This document shows positions 1 to 30,289 of a stretch of 64,000 nt of DNA, in pieces (positions within the stretch are counted from its first letter, which is position 1; every line of letters starts with the position of its first letter). Made by a program: the position numbers and the translations under genes. The DNA is from Pogona vitticeps. Taxonomy: Eukaryota; Chordata; Lepidosauria; Squamata; Agamidae. The DNA is taken from assembly GCF_051106095.1 (NCBI RefSeq), contig NC_135783.1, positions 64,853,447 through 64,917,446 on the forward strand, given 5' to 3'. Under the pieces are notes generated by a model. The model made no database searches. It had not been told where the DNA came from and saw only the letters and a program-made list of their open reading frames with translations.

Positions 1-231
1 GAAAACACACATTTTAAATAAGCTTTGTGAACTTACACATAGGCTCTTACTAGTTTCAAATATTAAGCCTGCTACCAATAAGATTTTAGAAATTATTCAT
101 CAAAGGCCCATTAGAGGGTAACAGCAGAGTGCTAGAAGTGTGTTGTTGTGCGGTTTTGGTGAAAAAATCTGTGTCTTCTGCTTTGCTTTTGTTACATAGG
201 TTAAGGTTGCAACTTGTTTTCCTTTGTGTAG

Positions 232-18907
<18,676 letters not shown>

Positions 18908-19500
18908 AGTAAACAAGAGGAACTTTATACAATAATACTAGAATTCTCAGCGTTTACTCATTTGTTCCAGATTCTGAAACTGTGACATCCTTCTTCCATA
19001 TGGGGATTAAACTGTGCTAGCAGAACTAACTTTAAACAGACATGCACAGACTGGTATATCAGAAAAACTTGATATAAATTGATACTTGTTCTTACTTTAC
19101 CTCACATAATTATCTCAAAACTGCCAATCAGATTCTGCTAACATAGTTGAATCTCATAGTCTGTTGATTTCAAGTAAAAAGCATGTAAATACATTTCTCT
19201 CAGTTTTGCCATTTATCTCTCCTGTTTGCGCACTGTTTGCTGTATTCTTTCCAAAGAACTTTAAAATTGTAAAGTGAAGTGTATTACTACATTTATAGCT
19301 AATGGGGTTTCTTTAATGGTAAAAGCTGTATAATATGCAAATACTGTAAATGTATAAGAAGGCTGTTTTTAAACACATCAACTCTCTTCGTAATACCAAC
19401 TTTTTATACTGTGATGCTTAAAAGTACACTTGTCTGAAAGTGCTTATGAGTAATATATTAAATCAATAATTGTGGAATAAATATAATTATTTAAAAGTTC
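18908..19500 (+). other. SFT2D1: SFT2D1 3' UTR with poly(A) signal
   Basis: A/T-rich untranslated tail after the stop. A canonical AATAAA lies at 19476-19481, so cleavage is expected near 19490-19500. The exact end is inferred. Confidence 0.65.
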
Positions 19501-21479
19501 TATAGGCTTGCTCCTTTGAACATGCAAGCAATAAGTAACATATTTTGGAAAGTAAAGAGGTCAATTCATATATAATTCCAAAGCAAGTCTTGATATTATG
19601 ACTCTTAATTCTTAGGCTCATGTACTCCCCTGGAAGATTGTTTAATTACAGTACTTTAATTCTCACTTGCAGTGCATAGGGGTTTGTCAGTTTAGCTATA
19701 ACAAACAAATATGGCTTTCCACAATAATTCAACTAAGAGCAATGGGGGAAGGAGGCTGAAGCTTAGAACCCACTTTTATAGCACCAAATTGAAGTTTCAC
19801 ATTGTGGGAACCAAATCAGGACTTTACATATAGGTTCTGCAAAGTCTTGTGCTTTTTGCTCACTATTTAACCCCCTCCACATACGCTTTACTTAGTTTTC
19901 AGTTTCAGTTCTCCTCTTCTGTAGTCTGGGGTCCGCAAGGAAAACCATCCTACATGTGATATGAGAAATCTTTGACTCTGAGAAGGTAGTAATCTGAAAC
20001 AAACATGCCGTGAGCAATTAACCCTTCCTCTTGCATTGATTCAGCAGTGCCTATTTTCTCTTCTGTCATCCGTTTGATAGATGAGAACATCCCAACAAAA
20101 TTAATGCTTGTATATTTACAAACAAAGCTGTCTTACCCAAGTCAGAGCACTAGTCCTTCTGGCTCAGGATAGAGGACCCTGACTAGCAGGACCTGTCAAG
20201 ATTTTACACAGGTGTTTTCCCACTCCCACTGGGACATACCAGGGACTGAATCTCAGTCCTTCTATGTGTGATGAAGCACTCTGTCACTGATCTGTGGGCA
20301 GGTTAGTAGAGCAGAATTTGCATTAGTAATTTGGCAAAGGAAAGAGATTTAGACCAGACATATGGTGTAGCCTTGATGCAGTTGTTTGCTTTTGGAAAAC
20401 TGATGTTTTGTAGATTCATCTACCACAGTCTGCAGCTCTTGAACCCCTTGCTTTTCCTACCTTGGTTTTATTTTGATTTGAGAACATGTTGATATTGACA
20501 GAATTATATGCTGTGGTGTTAAGAAACAGGGCAAAGATGAGCAACAGTTGTCTTTTCATCATGTGCCCAAAGTAGGAGAGTCTCAGTTTTAACACATGAG
20601 CAATAGTGGCTCTAAAAACGTTGGTCCAGTCATCCTTCACCTTTGGATGTCGTAGTTGGGGTTGACAGAAGTTTCAGTCCAGTCACATCTGGAGGGGACA
20701 AAAGTTGCCAACTCCTGTCTTAAATACGAGGTGTACAGTGAGATTCAGATGGGATGGACAAGCATGAAGGCAATATTACAGGTCAAGAAAAAAAAGTGTG
20801 ACATAAGATTTATTTCAGTAAAGTATCTTCAAAAATGGTTTCAGACTGGTGCTTTTGCAGTTCCACCAGGACATACCAGGGATCGAATTGCAGTGCATCC
20901 AGGTGAAATGAGGAACTCTTACAAGACAAGCTTCTATCAACAGCAGATCATATAAATGAGAACCAAGAAAAATAAGACTGCAGAAAGAATCACAGAATGA
21001 ACCTTATCATATGGATACCAACCTGTGGACTGGCCTGCTCCATCCATTTAAAACAGCATAGTACTGTGCACTCACTAACAGAAGTTTAAAATAAAATTTT
21101 GTTTATCCTGTTGGGCTTGGGGATAAAGGAACATCACTTCCTCTTTGTCCACCAGCACACCCGAGTTCCATTCCCACTATGGATGAAGCTGCTTTCTCTG
21201 GCCAGTACAGAAGCCAATCAGCCTACTCCGGTTGAATTGCTGTCTTCCAAGCCAATTTGTTCACCTAAGCAGAATTCCTTGTTGCCAAGGGTGACCAGCT
21301 AAGCAGTGAAATAAATTGTTGGTTTAAAGTGAATAATGTAATTGTTATGAATGTGCCCATCTGTTACACCTCCTGTAATACAAGCATTTGCCCTAGATCA
21401 GAAAAGATGCCCACTGCATGGCTTGCCTGTTATACGTTACCTTCGCACACAAGAAACCAGTGGCCCTTACAGCTCAGCT
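19501..21479. other. SFT2D1-PRR18 intergenic region
   Basis: About 2 kb between the SFT2D1 poly(A) site and the PRR18 CpG island. A probable antisense tRNA-SINE remnant lies at about 20130-20310 (CCAGGGACTGAATCTCAG). The segment at 20400-20640 faintly recalls a LINE C-terminus (LKLRLSYFGHMMKR on the minus strand). Nothing else is recognised. Confidence 0.45.
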
Positions 21480-22075
21480 CCCCCTCTTGTCCCAGGTCCC
21501 CAAGCCCCGCAGAAGGCGCTCTCGGGATCCTCTCGTCCTACTCGGCCTCTGCGCCCTTCAACGGCTCCCCTCCTCCAAGGCCAGAAGAGCCTGGCGGCGA
21601 CATTCCCGTCCCGCCTGCGCGTGTGCGGGCCCGGGGCAGATTTGCCTCTCCTCCCCCCTCCCCCCGCCCCGTTCCTCCAACAAAGGAGGAGAGCGAAAGC
21701 CCGGCCAGCTGGGCCCTACGTAGCGGCCATGAAACTTGAGCTGCTCGGAGGGTCTCGTTCCTCTGGCGTCGCCCAGGAAGGGCCCCGCCTCTTTCTGCCG
21801 GAGAGAATAGGGGGCGAGCTGCAACCCGCGGCTCGAGGCCGGCCGGCTTTCACCGAAGCCCTCCGTGTCCGTCCGCCGCCCCTCCTCGCCGCCGCCGCCG
21901 CGTGTCTCGACCGCCCGGAGTGCCCGAGGCCACTGGCCGCGCAGCCGGGCTCCCCGCCGGAGGGCCGGGCGCTCCCGTCCGGGGCAGAAAGGGCGCCTCC
22001 GGCCGCCGCGTCCGAGGCGATGAGCTGAAGGCGAGAGAGGCAAGGAAGAGAAGGGGCTCCTGCCGGCCGCGTGTC

Positions 22076-22563
22076 ATGTCCCTGCCGCCCCTCGCCTCCC
22101 CGCCCGCCGCCGCCGCCGCCGCCCTTCGGCTCCAGCCGAGGAAGCCGCGCCAGGCAGCGCCCCCGACGCCGGCCCTCAGAAAGGGGGTCACACCGGCGAC
22201 GGCGCCCCTCGCTCCGGCCAAGCCCCCTCGGAGAGGCGGCGGCGCGCCTGCGGAGCGTCCCGGCCCCTTTGCCAGCTCCTGGCCCAGCAGCACCTTGCCC
22301 CCGAGGAAGGAGCCGCGCGGCCGGGTCGCCCGGGAGAGCGGCCGGGACGCCCCGCCGCCCCACGCAGCCCGGGGCGCCACGACCGCCGCCCACGCTCTGG
22401 CTCTCGCCCGGGGCCGCTCCCTGGTGGTGGCGCCGCTGGGCTCGGGCGCGCGCTCCTGCGAGAGCCTTTCCGCGGCGGCGCCAGGAGGGCGCGGGGAGGC
22501 CGCGCTGCGCTTCTCGCTCAGCCTTCCTCCGGAGGCGATCCGGGTCCTCCAGCGCCGGAGCCT

Positions 22564-22605
<42 letters not shown>

Positions 22606-22918
22606 TGGCCGAGGGCGGGCGCCCCGCTCCGCCGCCTCCCCCGACGCCGCCAAGCGCCCCCTGGCGGGAAGCCCGGCCGCCGGCGGAGACTTGCGCGCTT
22701 TGCTCCAGGTCTCGCTGCTGAACGAGCGCCATCGCTACGACGACGTGGAGTACGAGGAGGAGGAGGACGAGGAGGCGGCGGGGGGCGAGCCCGGGGCCTC
22801 CACGGCCCGCGAAGGGCTGGTGCGCAAATGCACCGAGTGGCTTCGAGGGGTCGAGCGCGCCGCCGCCCGGGACCGAGCCGACAAGCTGGACACCCTGCCT
22901 CACCTGAGCACCCTCTGA
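22076..22918 (+). CDS. PRR18: PRR18, proline-rich protein 18 (single coding exon)
   Basis: 280-residue intact frame. The start is ATG 22076 (MSLPPLASPP); the frame is open further upstream but has no better ATG. Conserved blocks known from mammalian PRR18 are FASSWPSSTL (about residues 65-74), RFSLSLPPEAIRVLQRRSLE (about 145-164), VSLLNERHRYDDVEYEEE (about 212-229) followed by an acidic run, and EGLVRKCTEWLRGVE (about 246-260), ending HLSTL. The length is close to the human protein (about 295). The remainder is low-complexity Pro/Ala/Arg. A ten-residue polyglutamine run (167-176) replaces the non-repetitive sequence found in human. Function is not well defined; mammalian expression is enriched in oligodendrocytes (from memory). 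It sits downstream of SFT2D1 on the same strand, as in human 6q27. Confidence 0.93.
22574..22603 (+). repeat. PRR18: (CAG)10 coding repeat in PRR18
   Basis: Ten uninterrupted CAG codons encode Q10 just after the conserved RRSLEKH block. Pure CAG tracts are prone to length change. Confidence 0.95.
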
Positions 22919-23950
22919 GCCGCTCGCTGGCCGGACCCCCGTCTAAAGCAGGATCCCGCCCTCCCCTTCTCTGCCGTAGATGTGCGTGGTCCTTTCCCAC
23001 CGCAACTGTTTGTGATAGAAGTGAATTTGGTTTGTTTGTTTGTTTGTTTGTTTGCCTGGAATGCTCTGGCACCCACCGTGGAATTTTGCTTTTGAGGGGA
23101 TGCCTTTTAAAAACAAACATATGAAGCCTTGGCATATCCTTTCTAACCAGGCCTGGAGGACAAGCAAGTCTTGAAAGAATGCATCCCGACATAACTCTGG
23201 TGGGTTAAGAGTCGAACCACCTGCTGAAGGAAGGATGCTGAGCTGCGTCCCAATGCCAAGCATGCCTTCTTGAAGATCACTCTTGCGAATCGGCATCACA
23301 TTTAAAATTGGCATTTTCTCCAGTGTTATATCAGTGTTTGTCTTTCTTCTTTTTATTTTTAAAAACATATTCTTGAAAACCTTAGAACAAAGAAAGCAGT
23401 TGAGAACGAAGCTACAGAGGAGTAACCGATTGCGTTGTCCTTGACTGGGCTTGTTGGAATTACCGGATCTGGCAGACAATAGCTTTAAAAAATGATGGGT
23501 GAAATTTAGCTGTCTTAATTTTACTGTGACTGGCCAAATATACTTGTTGGATTTTGTAATGTTACTGTGCGTAACTTACTGTGGTAGCATAGCAACAGCT
23601 GCTTAATTTGCATTTTAGTTTTTAGTCTCTGTAAACATCTTGAGAACACAAGGTAACTGAATCTGTAATATTTTTCTTTCTCTTCCTCCTCTTTAATCTT
23701 AACTTGCAATCAGAGATCCAGAAAAGGGTGCAAAAATGGTTTATTTTCTCTTCCTGGATAAGACAGTAAACTTTACGAAACAGCTTTTGTTTTACACTAC
23801 AAAGCAAGGGGTGAGAACCAGGCACAAGTGTTTCATAGCTGGATAAACTTTTTTAAAAAAAGATTGGATACATTGTAAATAAATAATAACAGTGTTTTGT
23901 AAATTTGTAATATTTCTATTTATCAGAATAAACAGTTAACATTTCTTTGT
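22919..23950 (+). other. PRR18: PRR18 3' UTR with poly(A) signal
   Basis: Long A/T-rich tail after the TGA with an early (GTTT)n run near 23030. AATAAA at 23927-23932 is the likely poly(A) signal. Confidence 0.6.
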
Positions 23951-25784
23951 GATTTACTTTGGAACTATCATTATTCATTCCACATCACAATCATAGAGTC
24001 ACAGAAGAACGTTATACAATAATTGCATGCTACCAAGTTGATTTTGACTTATGGCAGCCCTTATGATCCACCTCAAATTTATCCATTTTAAAGTCCTGTT
24101 ACTTATTTCAGAAGGTGATCCTTAAGCACATAACTCTTCCATTGAAATCAATAGGGTTTTAAATTGTTTTAAATGGACTATATTGTCCTCTCTTGTTTTC
24201 ACTTAGTAAGGGAAATAGAACTAAAGATATGGCTATATTAGCAATAAGGAGTGATTTGATCTGGGTCACTTTAGAATAATGGATCTTGATTAGATCTCTC
24301 CTTCTATTCACATATGTATTCAACCACATGTTGGCATTAAATCACTCAATTTGCCCTTCTCACTCCCTGCCTCTTGCCTTCTCTTTTACAACAGCTGCTT
24401 GGGAAACAGCCTACTTCTGTTTGCTTGCGGGTAGGCATAAATACTGGTTTTTTAATGCACATAAGGAGAGGTACAGAGCGTCATGTTTCATCCCCATGTT
24501 TCTCCTTTTCTCTTTTAAAAATTAAATTTTGGTAAATGGCGTAGCACTTAATTGATGCAGCACAATAATGGAAAAGTATTTTTATTTTATTTTATTTTAA
24601 AAATAAAAAAATGCTTTTTCACTTCAAAATTGGATGGCGGGTACCATTGTAGTTGCCATGCCTACCTCTGCACATCACCATAGATGTAGGAAGAACACCC
24701 CCCCATCACCTAGGTTGCTCATCTACATGAACGATTTAGGTGAAAGCACAGCAAGATAACCATGTTTGGTTGTTGTGGGTTTTTTGGGCTCTTTGGCTGT
24801 GTTCTGATCAGAAAAACCCACAACAACCATTAGATCCCGGCCGTGAAAGCCTTTGCGAATACATAACCATGTTTATTTGGACCAATCCTCATTGTTGCAA
24901 ATAAACAGTAGGTTCCAACCCTAGACATTCTGACACAGATTGCTCCCCTTTATCGATGGATTGGAATACTCTAACAAGAACATTGGTAGTCAGCATTTTT
25001 AGGGTGATCTAAAATGTTGTGGTACAGGGCTACAGAGCAGGATAAACTCCAGTGTAGCTGATCTATCTGATAACTTTGGTAGAGGCTAAAATCCTCTTAT
25101 GTAAGTCATGGTTATGGCATCAACTCTAGTGATTTCAGAAATTAAACATCTCCTATTTCCTTAAAATTCTAAGAATAATCTTAGAATTGCAGAGCTGGAA
25201 TGGAACCAGCCTCTGTTAAGGAGATTCAATGGGGAACTGAACATCTGGCTCCACAGCCAGCTACTTAAAACCACTGAGCAGCTCATTAAGTCTCCCATAA
25301 TACTTCAATTTTCAGAAAGCCTTTGGAGGCAGCAGTGTGGGAGGGGGAAGTTTTTAATTATCAAAAATCACCACTGTCGGTAAAATGGACAATCATGTGC
25401 CAATCTAGCTGATCTTCAAGGTGGACCTAAAAGCCAGGCCTCTGAAGCCAGTCTGGAAACTCAGCTGGCTTTACATGGATGCAAGCCATCTTTTCAAAAA
25501 AAGAAAGAAAAAAGATTGGTCCAAACTGGCACTGCAGTCTACTTCTGCCTTGGACATGCACTGGCAGCCATAAAATAGAAGTGCAATAGTTTTGACTGCC
25601 TGACCCAAATATTTGAACTGTTTGAACATCTTCATTTGTTGCAGCTGAAGTTTTATAAAGGCAGGTGAATTAGTAGAATTTGATGCAATAAGTGCATGAA
25701 TAAACAGCCCAGTTAATTCTGAATTAATTCTGAATAAAAGGTAATGACGGGGAGTTGGGCATTGCCACATTAAGTTGTCTAGAC
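23951..25784. other. Intergenic region with old repeat traces
   Basis: No gene seen. About 24030-24110 has a SINE-like phrase (AAGTTGATTTTGACTTATGG). The miniature PLE palindrome at 24768 is listed separately. The rest is unassigned. Confidence 0.45.
24768..24862. mobile_element. Miniature PLE palindrome, internally deleted
   Basis: 95-bp remnant. GGTTGTTGTGGGTTTTTTGG is followed, after a short middle, by its near complement and the one-sided outer segment GATCCCGGCCGTGAAAGCC. A 12-bp target duplication ATAACCATGTTT flanks it at 24756-24767 and 24863-24874. The ribozyme-like core is missing. Confidence 0.8.
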
Positions 25785-26044
25785 CAGGGGGTCCCAGCCC
25801 CCCCCCCCGGTCTGTGGGCTTGCTGGAACTGGGCTGCGGTGACAGATCTCTGCCCCCTCGCACGATGGGCGTGTCACGCTTGTGTAGGGGCATGTTGTGC
25901 TCACGTAGAGGGAATGTCATGCTCATGGTGGGCGTGTTGTGTGACTGCAGGGGTGTGTTGCACTAGTGAGACATACACCCTTGTGAGTGCATGGAGCCTG
26001 CCCCCAAAACCGGTCTGCGGTCCCAAAACAGTTGCAGACCACCG
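25785..26044. mobile_element. hAT-like MITE
   Basis: Ends CAGGGGGTCCCAGCC and the inverted GTTGCAGACCACCG, with an imperfect 8-bp target duplication GTCTAGAC/GTCTAGAG. The interior has degenerate GTGTTG(C/T)-type repeats and no transposase. Confidence 0.65.
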
Positions 26045-26733
26045 GTCTAGAGCATGGAAAAGTTACTTTTTGGCCTATGGCTCCCAGAATCAACAGAATC
26101 TGACAGGGGAATACTGGGTGTAATAATGTCGTTTCTCTGTATTTGTTCTATACTAAGCAGTTAACAGTTTGAAAATCTGGGGCTTTTGATACATCAGTCC
26201 AAACACTGGGGCACTTTGTTTTTAGTCTTGTAGATCTTAAGCTTGGGCTCTTACAATTCGACAGCTGCATGACTGGTAGAAGCAAGTGCTGTAATCGGCT
26301 TGGAGCACAGCTTTCCAGAATAAAATGGGAAAGATGGCAACAAGGGCTCTGACAACAAATGAGGTCAGCTTACTTGGAAATGTTAATTGCGCCAGTGAAG
26401 CAATAAATAAACAATAACTTTCTCCTATGCTGCAATGTATCCATGAGAGGACATTTGTTGTTAATCTGAGATCTACTGCCACGTTTTTTGTTGCTGTAAA
26501 CAAGACTTCTTTAAGAACTTATCCATGCTGATTAGTGATAAGGTGTTGGACTCTTGTCAGGATGAAAGAGGTCCGTTGGAAGAAAGATGGGAGAAACAGA
26601 TAATAAATACAGTACATCTAAGTGAGTAGTCTTATGAGCAGGAATGATGCACCAGCCTACTACTCTGTCCTTCACCACAGATATAGAGGAATACCTATGG
26701 AGGTTCTTCCTAGATGAATAGTAGAAAACACAG

Positions 26734-27625
26734 TTCCCCGGTGCCTCCAGAAATCTCAGGAGGCATCCTTCAGTCTCGAGAGACTATGGTAACATGCTCT
26801 GAATAGAGGCCTTGGAACAATGTCTAGTGTGGCTGAGAAGGCCCATTCGAGAGTGACAATCCCTTCCACACTGAAGACAAATACAATCTGTCCCCTGTCC
26901 AGCTCCCTGGTTTTGCTGGTTTTGGGACTGACTCTATCTGGAACTTTGTCCTGCCAGGTGATACCAAAAATGCGTCAGAGACAATGCACATGAAACGTGT
27001 TCAGCTTCCTTTCCTGCCATGCACAAAGGGTCCAGGACTCACTGCAGTACAGGAGTGTGCTCAGGACACAGGATCTATAGACCTGGATCTTGGTATATGC
27101 TGCCAGCATCTTATTAAGCCATACAGTATTCTCTTTCTGAGTCTAGAGAACATGGCAGCTGCTCTGCCAATGCGTTTATCCAGCTCGACATCTCAGGAAA
27201 GAGTGTCAGAGATTGTTGAGCAAAGGTACACAACATCATAAACAACTTCCAATTCTTGCATGGAGATGGTAATAGAGGGAGGTGAGACCACGCCCTAGCC
27301 CATGACTTGTGTTTTCTTCAGGCTGGTTGTTAATCCAAAATCTTGGCAGGCCTTATTAAAATGATTCATAAGTTGCTGGAACTCTTCAGCAGAATGGGCA
27401 ACAACAGCTGCATCATTGGCAAAGAGGAAGTCCCACATGTATTTCAGCTGGATTTTGGTCTCCACTCTCAATCTAGAGAGATTAAAGAACTTTCCATCTG
27501 ATTTACTCTGGAGATAGACAACTTCTGTTGCAGCTCCAAAAGCATGCTTTATCACGACAACAACAAAAGATCCCATACAGGGTCGCGAGGACACAGCCCT
27601 GTTTCACTCCGCTTGATGTTGAGCC
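26734..27625 (-). mobile_element. LINE 3' part, same family as 13.7 kb
   Basis: Minus-strand fragment beginning with the 3' segment (TCAGGAGGCATCCTTCAGTC at 26.75 kb). It contains FANDAAVVAHSAEEFQQLMN and FGLTTSLKKTQVMG near 27.3-27.45 kb. It carries the same internal deletion near 26.93 kb as the copy at 13.9 kb. The LINE resumes at 28896. Confidence 0.75.
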
Positions 27626-28895
27626 ATCAAAAACTACAGTGCCCTTCATTAATGGTGAAAACCTAGGAGAAACAATTTTAATCTTGAAGATGAGGAGAGT
27701 TTTAAGGAAAGATAAGGGGAGAAAATCAGCAGAATTAATTAAAAATTAGCTTGGAAGATCTATTGGAGGTAAATCAAATGCATAAAATGGTTTCAGAGGA
27801 CATAACAGATGGCAAAACGTTTAGAGAGACAGAAACAAAAATTGAAAAAAAAAGAGAGAAGGAATTACTTGCAAATATGAAAAAGGGAAAAATAGGAAAG
27901 TGGCCCTCAATGTTGAAAAGCATGTGTATACCTAACTTCTGGAATTGTAAAGGGACATATCCTATATATTCGAAAAGAGAATTAAATTGAAATAAGGGAG
28001 CACTAATCAGGGTAAAGGCATAATACAGTGGGGTCTTGACTTAAGAACGACTTGAGTTAAGAACATTTTGACTTAAGAACCGCTCTCGTAGGAAAATATT
28101 GACTTGACTTACATACTTAGATTTGAGTTAAGAACTGGAAAAAAAACCACGTGGGAGGCAGGGAAAGTGCAAAATTTGAACTTTCAGTTAACTGTTGGCC
28201 AGTGAGAAGGGTGCCTGTCTGCTTCCTCACTCCTCCCAGCGTTTAGAGAGTGGATTGGGAGACAGTCTTCAGACTGCCTGGTACTGTACTGCCTGGACTG
28301 TATTTTCCCTGCCTTCCCTGAACCTTTCTTGACCTAAGAAAAAAAGAAACAAAATATCCCCGTCTAGTGATCGAAGGTGGAATAGCAGCTTCCCATTAGT
28401 TTCTATGGACGGAAAAGAGCAGATACGGATCAAATGGTTTTCAATGCATTCCTATGGGAAACGCAGATTTGACCTGAGAACTTTTTGACTTGAGAACCGC
28501 CTTCCAATACGGATTAAGTTCTCAAGTCAAGACCCCACTGTACAGTGGTTTTTTAAGGTAAATTGAAGCTAGATATAAGGTTCGGGCAAACAAATAGTAC
28601 TTAATGAACATCCATTAGATATGATATTGTTATAGACAGGATAGAAAATGTGGAGATAGAAATGGCTAAATTATTATACTGTACAAAGAAAATCTGTATA
28701 AAATGTTCTAGATAACATCTATTATGTTTTAGGAACTTAGCTATCATTGATATAAAATACGAAGTTTGTTGGTTAAATCACTTCAAATTATATAGATTTG
28801 GAACTGGAATTCCTTTTATTAAGTATGTTATTAGAGGATTTTGAGAACATTGTATACTATAAGAGTAATATAATAGTAGCCAATATTGTATACTA
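27626..28895. other. Foreign segment inside the LINE, including a MITE and an orphan ORF
   Basis: This stretch interrupts the LINE and replaces several hundred bases of it. It holds an A/T-rich ORF at 27751-27990 (79 codons, Lys/Glu-rich, starting MEDLLEVNQMHKMV) that I do not recognise, then the Tigger-like MITE at 28026, then A/T-rich DNA. It may be a truncated L1-like copy; no gene claim is made. Confidence 0.35.
28026..28540. mobile_element. Tigger-like MITE
   Basis: CAGTGGGGTCTTGACTTAAG at the left and CAAGTCAAGACCCCACTG at the right are inverted, with TA on both sides. Tandem variants of GACTTAAGAAC occur inside. No transposase. Related to the element at 49898. Confidence 0.85.
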
Positions 28896-29665
28896 AAATA
28901 CAGCACTTCAGCACTTCAACAGGGATGTTATCCTTTCCAGGTGCCTTGCTGGAGGCGAGGCAATCCAAGGTTGCTTTCATTGCTGCTAAAGTTGGTTCGC
29001 TTCCCAAATCTTCCAAGACAGGCAGGCACTCGATGTTATTTAATACCTCTTTGGTTACTACATTCTCTCTGGAATATAGCTCAGAGTAGTGCTGCATCCA
29101 GCGGTCCATCTGCTATGCTCGGTCATGGATGATCACGCCTGTAGGAGACTTCAAGGGAGCAGATTTCTTCTGTATTGGACCTAAAGCCTGCTTGATACCG
29201 TCATACATTGCTTTGATGTTACCTGTGTCCACTGCTATCTGTATCTGAGAGCACAGCTGAAGTCAATAATCATTAGAACATCTCCTGGCAGCCTGTTGGA
29301 CTTTGCTAGGAGCATCTCGAAGAATCTGCAAGTTGTACTCACTAGAACAGGCATTGTATGCTGCTAGAGCTCTCTTCTTTTTTTCAATGGCTGGCATCAG
29401 CTCCACCGAATGGGCTTCGAACTAGTCTGCCGTGTTTTTGGTCTTTTTACCAAATGTGGATGAGGCGGTGTCATAAGCAACATTCTTGAAATGTTCCCAT
29501 TGTTCAGGTGCTTTTCCATCAGCTGGGCCTGAAAGGGTTTCCTCAAGGACTTGAGCAAATTCCTCCCCTTGTCTTTGATTGTGAGTCTTGCTGATGTCAA
29601 TACATGGCCTTCCTTCCTTTTTTGTGTAATACAATCTCTTTGTTCATAGTTTTACCCTACTACAC
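28896..29665 (-). mobile_element. LINE linker and RT N-terminal part, continuing from 27.6 kb
   Basis: Minus-strand HYSELYSRENVVTKEVLNNI, LDCLASSKAPGKDNIPVEVL and, further left in protein order, EEFAQVLEETLSGPADGKAP. This matches the LINE at 15.0-15.7 kb and extends it in the 5' direction. Several stops and frame changes are present. Confidence 0.75.
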
Positions 29666-29680
29666 ACCAGGGAGTGATCA

Positions 29681-29681
29681 T

Positions 29682-29736
<55 letters not shown>

Positions 29737-29739
29737 TTT
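29681..29739. repeat. (TTTA)n microsatellite
   Basis: About 15 uninterrupted TTTA units between two parts of the same LINE. Confidence 0.95.
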
Positions 29740-29744
29740 GACTT

Positions 29745-29960
29745 GGTAACCCTGGTAACGGTGTGTGATTGTAATACTAGGAAAACTCGAGCATCTAGTG
29801 AGGATCAAATCGAGCTGATGCCAATGCTTGGATCTTGGATGTCTCCAAGAGACTCTGTGTTGAATCTCTGTAGCAAAGGCCGTGTTGCTGACACAAAGAC
29901 CATAATAACAGCAAAACTCCAGCAAGCATTGGCCATTTTCATTCATCTTCCCAATGCCAA
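29745..29960 (-). mobile_element. LINE endonuclease fragment
   Basis: Minus-strand VSWRHPRSKHWHQLDLILTR is the C-terminal part of an AP-type endonuclease. With the neighbouring fragments it shows endonuclease followed by RT. A SINE/LINE-type 3' segment (GGTAAACCACTTCTGAG) follows to about 30100. Confidence 0.7.
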
Positions 29961-30289
29961 AACGGCCTAGACAAGTGGGCCAGGAATTGTGACCAGCACC
30001 AAGGCCAGAAGAAGGAATGGTAAACCACTTCTGAGCCCTCACTACCTAGAAAACCCTGAAAACGATCACCATGTCAGAATTGACATGGCAGCACATGATG
30101 ATGAGGAGGACGACTCTGAGGTTACCGTTGGCCCCTTGCCTTTCATGCTGCCCCTCTCTACATTTTACCATCTAGCCCAAGGGAGGCTGTTGGAGAACAG
30201 GAGAGCATGCGTGTTTCGTGAATGTATAAGCTGATCCTGGTGAAGGTATTGCCCCGATGTGGATTTTGGATTTGATTTTATTGGCAGGG

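Larger units (their letters stand above)
21480..22920 (+). promoter_or_regulatory. PRR18: CpG island over the PRR18 promoter, 5' UTR and CDS
   Basis: Abrupt rise in G/C and CpG density relative to flanks, covering the upstream region and the whole PRR18 coding exon. No precise start site can be read. CpG-island promoters usually lack a fixed TATA box. Confidence 0.7.

Noticed and set aside
21902-22075. Upstream extension of the PRR18 frame
   Set aside because: The open frame begins without an ATG, and the first ATG in frame is 22076. The upstream residues do not resemble PRR18.
21716-22903. 395-codon minus-strand frame opposite PRR18
   Set aside because: Antisense shadow in very G/C-rich DNA. 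The plus-strand frame has all the conserved PRR18 blocks.
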